DNA of 64,000 nucleotides from Verrucomicrobiia bacterium. GTDB taxonomy: Bacteria > Verrucomicrobiota > Verrucomicrobiia > Verrucomicrobiales > DEV007. A program made the translations under genes and the position numbers. Shown here one piece after another: positions 17,187-26,400 of the stretch. The stretch covers positions 52,249 through 116,248 of the forward strand of contig JAUIAH010000024.1 of assembly GCA_030425385.1 (NCBI GenBank), written 5' to 3'. The notes under the pieces are model-generated. The model did no database searches, had not been told where the DNA came from, and was given only the letters and a program-made list of their open reading frames with translations. The first letter of the stretch is position 1, and the number at the start of each line of letters is the position of its first letter.

Positions 17187-18479
17187 CTAATCCAAATCGG
17201 GCCGCTTCAAATGCGCACGAATGAGATGCTGATCGGATTCTGTTAGAAGCGAGCTTGGGATCAACGTTTCCACGGTGGCCGACATCTCTCGGTGCGCCCA
17301 ATCGCTCGCCAATCGCTCCGCAGTCTGCTCTCGCAACCTTGCATCGTTGATGGCTCCAAACCATTCTAGCGCTGCAGCCGGTTCCCGGATGGCGACTTCG
17401 CGAGCAAAGCGCGCGACCCCTTGATCCGCTTGCGCGCCATGCTGCGCAATCATTTCCCCAAGCCATTCGCCCGCGGCATTGGGTTCCCAGTCGGCCCAAA
17501 GGCGCACCATCTCGGCGATCCTCCCGGGGCGATTCCCTTCGTGGGATCGCGCTAACAGCCAGGCCGACGCTCCTTCTTGATCTGTCCGTAGCCATCGCCG
17601 AGCCAATTCCTCCTCAAGTGGCTCAGTTTGGATGTTAGGAAAGGATTGGCTCTCTAGCCATGCCATCGCGTCCTCCACATTCAGATGACCGATCACCGCT
17701 TCATGAGCTTTTCGCGTGCGTGCTGGGTCTCCCATCGCTTCTACCAGGCTCAACGCCAACGCACGCTGCGACTCGTCATGGGCGGCCTGGGCAAGGATGC
17801 CTTCAAAAGCGTAGTCACTTGCCGACCCTAGGGAAGTCTCTTGGTAGGTAGAAAGGGCCTCTTCCATATCGCGTTCTGCCCAATGTTGAAAGACTACCTT
17901 CAACGCATACTCGGAAGAGTTATCGTGGTCGCGATCCAAGGGTCTCCAGTGTGTCTGCCAAGCGGCCATTGCGGAGTTGGGATCGGTCTTCGCCAAATGA
18001 TAGAGCGGTATATGGGCGCGATTGAGGAAGCGATCACGATCCTTGTAGAAGGCGTCTGCGCAGGCATCGACGGCGCCATGCGGGTCCACTTGCGCCCAGC
18101 AATCAAGGATGAAATCGATCAGCTTCTCACCGCTGGCCGTGCGCGGCTGGGAGAGGGATTCTGCAAAGGCTTTGGCTAACTCGGCGGTGGAAAGATTCTC
18201 TATCAACCGGTAAGCAGTCGCCTCGCCACCTTGCAGCCGCCGATCAAATCGGACGAACGCTTTGGCGTCACCCATTGCCTGGGCAATCGAAGTCGAGCTA
18301 GAATGCTGTCGGGATGTTAGGATTGATATCGTTTCCTTCGAAACAACTTGCTCAATGGCTGAGGGGGCTGTCGCGTGACTTTTCCAACCCGCAATGAACG
18401 CTGATAACACGATGGCGGCTATTAGAATCACTATCAATCCGTATCGGAATGCCCTGAATAGAAATCGTTTCGTGCCCAT
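17187..18479 (-). CDS. Membrane-anchored or secreted repeat protein, probable partner of the adjacent sigma-fusion gene
   Basis: Function unknown. Residues about 12-32 form one hydrophobic segment (YGLIVILIAAIVLSAFIAGW) after a basic start, so the rest of the 430 residues lies outside the membrane. The remainder is an all-helical array with a recurring Trp-Ala-x-x-[DE]-P-x-x-A-x-x-W-like unit: CWAQVDPHGAVDAC, HWAERDMEEALSTY, LWADWEPNAAGEWL, EVAIREPAAALEWF. The same unit occurs in the C-terminal part of the sigma-fusion protein encoded directly upstream on this strand (12 bases between them). This suggests the two exported regions descend from one another or bind the same partner. Confidence 0.75.
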   Translation of the reverse strand: MGTKRFLFRAFRYGLIVILIAAIVLSAFIAGWKSHATAPSAIEQVVSKETISILTSRQHSSSTSIAQAMGDAKAFVRFDRRLQGGEATAYRLIENLSTAELAKAFAESLSQPRTASGEKLIDFILDCWAQVDPHGAVDACADAFYKDRDRFLNRAHIPLYHLAKTDPNSAMAAWQTHWRPLDRDHDNSSEYALKVVFQHWAERDMEEALSTYQETSLGSASDYAFEGILAQAAHDESQRALALSLVEAMGDPARTRKAHEAVIGHLNVEDAMAWLESQSFPNIQTEPLEEELARRWLRTDQEGASAWLLARSHEGNRPGRIAEMVRLWADWEPNAAGEWLGEMIAQHGAQADQGVARFAREVAIREPAAALEWFGAINDARLREQTAERLASDWAHREMSATVETLIPSSLLTESDQHLIRAHLKRPDLD

Positions 18480-18491
18480 ATATAGTGAATG

Positions 18492-20204
18492 CTAGCGTTG
18501 TGCTGCTTGTTGGCGGGTGATCGCATCATTGATCATCTGAGTCAGCTCGTGTTTTCGCGAGTCTGGTGCTCCCGATAGCAACCATGCGCCAATCGCGACC
18601 ATGTCGGCGCTGTCGTAGCGCATCCATTCCTCGGCCACCTCGACTCGCGCCCGCCATTGCTGTGTCACCGTCCAATCGGTGATTGAATCCACCCACGCGG
18701 CGGCGGCGTGGGGTTCTTCCGTCGCCCAAGTGGTGGCCGACTCGGTGATCAGCTTTGCCCGAATGCGAGTCGGCGGCATGGCCTCGATCGCTTTCAAGAT
18801 GCGCTCCGGATCCGCTGCCTTTGGAATGGCTGCTGCAATGCCAAAGATGGCACAGTCCTCGTTCTCGATCGAAACATCTCGAAGCGCGGTCACTGCGGAT
18901 TCGGGGTCGTGATCCGCCCACCCAGCGAAGACATCCTTTGCCAGCCAGCGAAAGGAGCCGAGGCGTTTGGGGTGATCGTCTGCATTCGCCATCTCCCGAT
19001 AGCGGGTATAAGCCGTCTCGGGGCTGGATGCACTCCACGCACGAAGAACGTGACCCATTGCAGGGCCCCTCAATGGGTCGAGATGTGTCGTCACCCAATC
19101 CATGGCGGCTTCGCCATGCTGATAGGCCCACAAACCTGCTAACAGACTCCCTAAACGATGGAATGCCTCCGTGCTCAAGTCGAGCCCCTCCAGATGGGCG
19201 AGCGCCGCTTCATAGTCCTGAGGATCCAGTTCTTCAAGAATCCGACGCAACCTGTAGAAGGCTGCCATACCGTGTTCCTCCGCGATCTCAACGGCCTCGG
19301 CGATGATTTCCGGCATCGACCGACCGGAGGGTGCCTCGACATGGGCCAGCCCTGCTGCCTTCTTCGATAGCACATCTCTCTGCATAGAGGAATGATAGGA
19401 TTGTTCGATGACGCGCCGGTCGAAGCTCGACGCGGTTTGCCGACCAGCGAAGAAAGAAGCCAAGGCCATGAGGAAGGCCCCGATAGTCAGTTTCGATTTC
19501 ATGATGAGTAGGAGATGGGTGGCAAGAACGGTGCCGATAGGAGCGGAAGCTGCTGCTAATGCTGTCTCCGCGATGGTGGAGACTGTGGTAGCCGCCGCTT
19601 CGGTCTTACCACCGAAAGTGGTCCAGAGACCACCGCTCAATGCGGGCAAAGAGAAGGCCGTCCCGGAGACTTTTCCTAGCCGTTTGGCTAATTTGGAAAG
19701 CGCTCGGGTAACCTGTTTCCGGGCAGCCTCCTCAGTTTTCCCCAGACGGGTGCCGATCTCCTTATAGGATAGGCCTCCATGGTAGCGAAGCATGATGGCG
19801 GATCGATCTCTAGATGTCATGGCGGCGAGGGCATCATCCACTCCATTGAGCAGCTCCGAGGGTAGCGATTCTACGCCGTTTTCTTGCTGGTTCTGATAGG
19901 CTTTCATAGCGCGGCGCCGACGGTATTCACTACGGTGATAGTCCATGGCCTCCTGTACCGTCACTCGATGGAGCCAAGCGCCGATGATGGAATCAGGGTC
20001 GAGATTCGCAGCTTTGCGCGCCAGTTTGATGAACACCTTCTGAGCAATATCCTCGGCGGTCTGATAATCACCGACCCGGCGTTTCGCAACTCCCACCACC
20101 ATGGATAGATGTCGGCGCACCAACTCCCGAAACGCTGCCTCGTCTCGCCGCTCGCGAAAGGCACGCAGGAGGATGGGTTCAGGTGTCGACTTGGAAGGCA
20201 TCAC
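18492..20204 (-). CDS. ECF sigma factor fused to membrane segment(s) and an extracytoplasmic helical-repeat domain
   Basis: Residues about 10-90 are sigma region 2 (FRELVRRHLSMVVGVAKRRVG, TAEDIAQKVFIKLARKA, AWLHRVTVQEAMDYHRSEYRR). About 120-178 are region 4 with its helix-turn-helix (MTSRDRSAIMLRYHGGLSYKEIGTRLGKTEEAARKQV read in parts). Hydrophobic stretches follow at about 222-255 (GTVLATHLLLIM and LTIGAFLMALASFFAG). The remaining 310 residues resemble the helical repeats of the next gene (GWADHDPESAVTALR, TWATEEPHAAAAWV). The layout implies a sigma factor tethered to the membrane with a sensing domain outside, instead of a separate anti-sigma factor. Release would need proteolysis or conformational control. 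The downstream gene 12 bases away is probably co-transcribed. Confidence 0.85.
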   Translation of the reverse strand: MMPSKSTPEPILLRAFRERRDEAAFRELVRRHLSMVVGVAKRRVGDYQTAEDIAQKVFIKLARKAANLDPDSIIGAWLHRVTVQEAMDYHRSEYRRRRAMKAYQNQQENGVESLPSELLNGVDDALAAMTSRDRSAIMLRYHGGLSYKEIGTRLGKTEEAARKQVTRALSKLAKRLGKVSGTAFSLPALSGGLWTTFGGKTEAAATTVSTIAETALAAASAPIGTVLATHLLLIMKSKLTIGAFLMALASFFAGRQTASSFDRRVIEQSYHSSMQRDVLSKKAAGLAHVEAPSGRSMPEIIAEAVEIAEEHGMAAFYRLRRILEELDPQDYEAALAHLEGLDLSTEAFHRLGSLLAGLWAYQHGEAAMDWVTTHLDPLRGPAMGHVLRAWSASSPETAYTRYREMANADDHPKRLGSFRWLAKDVFAGWADHDPESAVTALRDVSIENEDCAIFGIAAAIPKAADPERILKAIEAMPPTRIRAKLITESATTWATEEPHAAAAWVDSITDWTVTQQWRARVEVAEEWMRYDSADMVAIGAWLLSGAPDSRKHELTQMINDAITRQQAAQR

Positions 20205-20365
20205 CCATCTTACCGGTGGTATCCCGCGAAACCGGACAACTTTCGTCTGAATAGATGTTCAGTGACCCTCACGCGACCCCGAGGCGTTGAAAGACTCTCT
20301 GACCTGATGCGAAGGAGAAACTACCGAGCCATTCACCTTTAACATAGGCTAACCAATCGCTATCA

Positions 20366-20388
20366 TTTCGGCGAAAGCATCGCCGAAT
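20366..20388. repeat. Hairpin in the divergent intergenic region before the GH9 gene
   Basis: TTCGGCGA, AAGCA, TCGCCGAA forms an 8-base perfect stem with a 5-6 base loop and no T tract. It lies about 100 bases upstream of the giant GH9-type gene, between it and the divergent sigma-fusion gene. Possible regulator site or RNA structure. The remaining 285 bases between the two genes show nothing else I recognise. Confidence 0.35.
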
Positions 20389-20489
20389 GATTCGAAACGT
20401 CTTGCTTCTGGCCCTCGCCGAGTACTTTCCACGGGAGCAGAGGGAATTCAGCACAGGAATGGTGCGTCCAATGCTCGATTTCCTGTCCC

Positions 20490-23400
20490 ATGAGCGCTTT
20501 GACTTCCTTTTTTGCCTACGCCGCGTCGCTGTTGAGCTTACAACAGGCTCTCGATGTCCCTGCCGTGGGGGATCATTCTTTGAATGTGGTCACGCCGCGC
20601 CTGCTTGAACTGCATCTGGTGAGCACGCAGGAAATCATCGAGGGCGTCGAAACGTTTCCAACCCATTGGGATTTCCTCACCAAGGACGCCCGCAAAGCAA
20701 ACGCACCCACGGTGGCCTCCTTTCAAGTCACCGCTGATGGCGCGGCTGTTCCGGTGGAAGCGATAGGTTTCCGGAGACTGCCCATCTATGCGGAGAATGA
20801 GGAGACAGATCTCCGAGTGGGCAATTCCATCTATCTCCTCCTGGGAAGAGAGCTTACCGAAGGCGCGACGATCCGAGTGACGGATCGGGCGGTAGACGCC
20901 CATGATTACTTGCTGGGCCTGACTTTTGAAACAGAACTGACGTCGCAGCGTCCCAATCGATCGATCCACGTCAATCAGTTAGGCTTCATCCCGGAAACAG
21001 AGGAGGGTCCCAGTCCGAAAGAAGCCTTTGTCAGCATCTATCTGGGAGATCTCGGGGTGGCGCGCGTGGACGAGGCGTCGGGCGAATGGGTGGTGGATGT
21101 ACTCGCTTCTGCCGCCACGGGAACGTATTCCGGGCAATCGATTCCGCTGGGGGTGAATGTGAGTGATGGCTTCGAGATTGTGCGAGCCGATACTGGAGAG
21201 GTAGTCTTCCCCGCGGCGTCAGCGGGCGAACAGGCGCATCCTCTCACGTTGCGCCGAGATGCGCGCTGGACCGCTTATAGCGGTGTGTTAGGAGCTGATT
21301 TTACCGATCTCACGACGCCAGGTTGGTACCAGGTCGCGGTGCCTGGCATGGGCTATTCGCTTCCGTTCCGTATTCATGAAGAGGTGGCGACCACCTTTGC
21401 GCGCACCGTCACCATGGGGCTCTTTCATCAGCGTAGTGGTCAGGACCATGGCCTCCCTCACACGCGATTCATCGACGGTCCTGCCCACATGGCACCGGCA
21501 GGGATGCCATTGGATGACATTCAGGATGCGGACACCTATCGTATGGTCGCTCGCGAGAGCAACGGCTACTATACCGGTGACGGTGCGGCCTTTCCCGCGC
21601 CGCAGGCACACTCGCCCGATTCGTTGCTCTATCCCTATGTGGGAGACGTGATCGCTTGGTGGCCGATGGATGGTCGGCAAACCGTGCTTCCTGCAAACGT
21701 CGTGGAACCCTTTGATAGCTTTGACGCCGTGACGGTAACGGACCCTTATCAGGGGGATCCTAACAAGAATGCGTTCGGGGTAGAGCCTACTCGCGTGGCC
21801 TGGGACGGACAAGATTATTGGAGTCTGGGGGAGTTCGATTTCGACTATGTGGATGGCTTTTACGGGAGGAGCTTCGCCAATTCCTTCGATGCCCCAGAGG
21901 AGACGGAGGCCGAGGGCGTGGCCAATCAAGCGACAGGACACTTGCGCACGGAGAGTTTCACCCTGACAGAATCTCATGTGGCTCTCCTAATCGCTGGGAC
22001 GGAGAAACCCTACAATCTAGTGACAGGCGGGCAGCAGTCAGAGGTCACGGCCGCGAATCTGATCGTGGGTGGGGTGCCAGTGGCCACGGCGACTGGTGAG
22101 AATTCCAATGCAATGCGGTGGGCTATCTGGGACGTGCAGGCGTATCGGGGACGGCAGGCCTACGTTGAGATCATTGATAGTAGCACCACGGGGTTCGTCA
22201 TGGTCGATGAGATCATGGTGAGTTCGCAGGATGGCGTTCACGACGTCTCCTCGACCACCTCCCACGGGCGACGCGTCAACGGTGTCGAGGAGCAAGTGGA
22301 CGGGGGGCAGATTGCAGGAGCACTTGTCTTTGACGGAATCGATGACTATGTCAGGATCGAGTCGTTGAGTGGGCTTTCTGGGTTGGATGCCTGGACCATG
22401 AGTTTCTGGCTTCGCTTGGACGATGACACGCGTGATCAGGTCATCTTCGCGACGGATGGAAGTGTGCCTATGCAGCTTCGCTACGACGCGACCCATCAGC
22501 GGCTCCTTGGGAAGCTAGGTGATCTGGAGGTGGGAGGGCAATGGCGGCCGTTGGTTGCTGGGGACTGGCACTTTATCACCCTGAAGTTTAAGGCGGACAG
22601 CAGCGCAGGATGGCAACTGTTCCAGGATTTCAAAGCGGCGGGGCCCAACGTTTCGACTGCAGGGTTGACTGCCTATCCTAACACAAGCCGAGCATGGATC
22701 GGCAATGATGGGGCTTTAGGCAGCTCAACGGCGTTTCGTGGAGCGCTCGACGACTTGCGACTGCGTGCGAGCGATGTCTCGGGCGATGAGTTGGTGGCCG
22801 CGAGCGAGGGCTTTGGCCCTTGGGTGGATGTGTCAGGCGGTCACTTTGATGCGGGGGACTATAGCAAATACATGAAGAACAGCGGGTTGATGCTCCACGT
22901 CTTGACGTTCACTGTGGATCAGCTCTTGCAATTGACGCCTGAGACGGTGGGTGCCTTTGACCATCTCGGCATTCCTGAGAGTGGGGACGGCATTTGCGAC
23001 CTCCTCCAGGAGGCGAAGTGGGAAGCGGATTATATCGTGAAGATGCAAGACACTGATGGCGGGTTCTTTAGCATGGTGAATCCCCGTTATCGCCGGTTTG
23101 AGAATGATGTGGTGCCGTCTCAGGGCGATCCTCAGATTGTGTGGCCCAAGACGCTGCTTACCAGTGGCATTGCGGTCGGTGCTCTCGCGCAACTAGCGCA
23201 TTCGCCATCGTTTCAGGCTGCGTATCCAGGAGCAGCAGCGCGTTATCGAGAGAGCGCCATGAAAGGATGGGCCTTTCTGGAGGCGGCGGTTGCCGAACAT
23301 GGCGTCTTGGGTGGGCATCAGCGCATCTTTCACTACGGTACACAATTCGAAGCGCGGGATGAGTTGGCCTTTGCCGCCGCCGCCATGTTCGCCATGACTG

Positions 23401-26400
23401 GAGATCCCTATTATGAAGGTAGGCTGATGGAGTGGATGCCCTATGATACCGAATTCATCAACCATCGTACCGTATCAGGATTTCGTCCCTATCGGCGGCA
23501 CACCTTTCAACGGCTCTATGAATCGGTGGGGGCGGCCATGCGTGTGTATGCCTTTGCGAACCGTGGAGCGCATGCCAATCAAGCGGTGGCCTATGACGAC
23601 ACGCTGCTTCTGGAAAAGCGCTATGTGGATCACGTGATCGAAGAGATTCTGGCGGCTGGAGACGATCAATTGCTACGGGCGCAGGAAAGTCCCTTCGGCG
23701 TTTCGGTGACGCGTGAATCGAAGAGTTTCGGTCTCACCAATTACTTCTTCGCCGCATCGGAAGCTTTTGACATCATCACCGCGCATTTGATCGCTCCCAA
23801 GCCAGCCTATTGGCAGGCGATCCTATCCAACGTCAATTATCAGTTAGGAGGAAATCCCACCAATCAGACATTCATATCAGGAATCGGATGGGAACAGGCG
23901 CGTGTCTTTGTCTCTCAATGGGCGGAGAATGATGAGCGCGCGCTGCCTCCGATTGGATTCACCATGGGCAGCATCAATTCGGAAACGGCTTTCATGGATC
24001 GTTACGGGCCCCTGCTCAACAATCTCTCCTTTCCGCCGCTGGTACATGAAGATCTCTATGCGGTTCCCTACGGTACCTATGATCGCTATGTCGATAGTTT
24101 TCACATCGGAAGCGAGTTTGTCATCCTTGATCAAGCGAGGGCCACGGCGACGGCTTCATATTTGTTGGCAAAAGTGCCAGGAAGCAAGGCTGCCGTTTGG
24201 GAAGGATTGCCTGCTGTGGCTATTGCCTCCCTTCCGGGAACGGCTCTGTTAGGTGATTCCCTCACCTTGCAAGTGGAGTCTGACAGAGATCTCACGCAGG
24301 CTCGTGTCCTCTGGGAAGCGAAAGCTCATGAACCTCGGTGGGGTGCAGAGGTGGCGTTGGAAGCAAGAGTGACCGGTGAGAACTGGGTCGAGCTGGAGGT
24401 TCTCTGGCCGGATGGGCGACGGAGCTTTGATCGCAAGACCTACACTGTTCGCGAGGTCATCGAAGACGCCTACGCCGAGAATTTCCAACCAGCGGTCACG
24501 CGCTTTGGTCCGGAGCCCTATCGGAAAGTGTTGGGTAATCCAAACGTTCAGCTGTATTATCCCCTCGCGGGAACGACGCGTGAGGCTCGAGGAGAGCGCA
24601 TTGCCAATGCGACCACGTATGATCCCATGGCTCTCCTTGGGCAGGCACATTTCGACGCGGCTTACTTTGACTTTCCGGGTTATCGCTATGTGAGAGAGGA
24701 ATTCCAGCCGCTCCGGTTGCAAGGAGCGGGAGACGGTGTGGAGGTGGAGATTCCCAGCCCGAACACGCTCGTTTCGGCGGATGCTGAGTGGGTGAGTGTC
24801 GAAGCCATGCTCTACATTGATGATTTCACGGGGCATCTAGCGACGACGGAATTGTTGTCGCTCGAAACGAAACGGGCTCCGCGCCTACGACTGACACGTG
24901 AACGCTGGCGCGATACGGTATCTCTCAAGGTGGATCATAGCGATGGCGTCAATGTGGATCCTCACATTCCGCGTAAGCGCTGGTTTCATGTGCGCCTGGT
25001 GCAAACGCCAGTGGCCGCTCAGCTCTACATTGATGGGGCATTGAAAGAATCCATTCCGAATGAGGGTTGGAGTGATTGGGTAGATCCCGATGGCCGCTTC
25101 AAGATCGTGGTCGAGAGTTTTCATGGTTGGGTAGCCGATCTCATCGTGAAATCGGGAACCGGTGCCTTGGAAGTGACGGACCCGATTCGTGAGATCGTGC
25201 CGGGCGCTCCCTACGTGCGTGTGGAGGTTCCCGGGCGGCTGGATACAGCCAACGTGTTTCAGCCTGAGATGCAGATTCTCGATGAAGCCGGAACGACGTT
25301 TCGCTATCGGTGGACGGGGCCTGAGGGAGTGCTCATCGACAATCCCACGGCGCGTGCACCGAATATCACGTTCAATCAAGCAGGTGATTTCCTCATCCTG
25401 GTCGAGGTGACGGATGACGATGGGCTCCAACAAACGGGTCAAGTATTCGTTCAGGCGCGTGTGCTCTCAGAGAATGTGGGGCCGACGGTGAATCTGGGGC
25501 CTTCGCAGACGCTCACGATCGGAGAGACGTGGCAGCCGACTGCCTTTGTCTCGGATGATGGTCATCCTGATGGCGAGGTGCACTACCAATGGACGCAAAC
25601 GTTAGGTCCCATAGAGGCGACCATCTCTGGTGGAGACACTCTCTCCCCAACGATCGAGTTTGCGCAGGGAGGGCTCTATCACTTTCAACTTACGGCAGAT
25701 GATGGCGCTAAGACGGGAAGAGACCAGGTGGCGGTATTGGTCGATGATCCTTTCCTCGTCAATGTGCCAGGAACACCCTTTCAAGCGGATGCTCAAACAG
25801 CTGTGCTCTATCATTTCGATGGAAACGGCTTGGATGCTTCGGGTAACGGAATCCATTTGCAAGCATCCGAAGGTGTCAGCTTCTCAACGGAGACTGGATG
25901 GATGATTGCTCCTCAGGGATCTAGCGCTGCTTTCGCTTCCCTGGGCGATACCTTCACTGCGACCATTCCTGATGCCCTCATCTTACCCGGTGCCAATGCA
26001 GGACTCACGATGGAGTGGCGTTATTTCCCGATCGCTAATCTCGCTTACAGCATTGAGACGGTGCCGCTGGTCCGCTTGTTCCAGCGTTTTGAGACGAGCA
26101 TTGATTTCCACCAGAATCAGTGGTCCCGTCCCGAGCGTGGAGCCATTGGCATGGGCCTATCGGAGCTTGCTGACGCGGAAAAGTTAGGTCCCTACCTTCC
26201 CCGCAATGCGTGGATCGAGATGAAGGTGATTTATCGGCCGAATGGATCTGCCCAATTGTGGGCCAACGGACAATTGGTATCCGAACTTGCCGAGAGCGGA
26301 TTGCGGTCGGATCGCGATAGTGATTGGACCCTGACATTGGGCAATTTCCATGGCTATTTAGATGAACTGCGGATCAGTCGCACCGTTCGGGAAGAAACGC

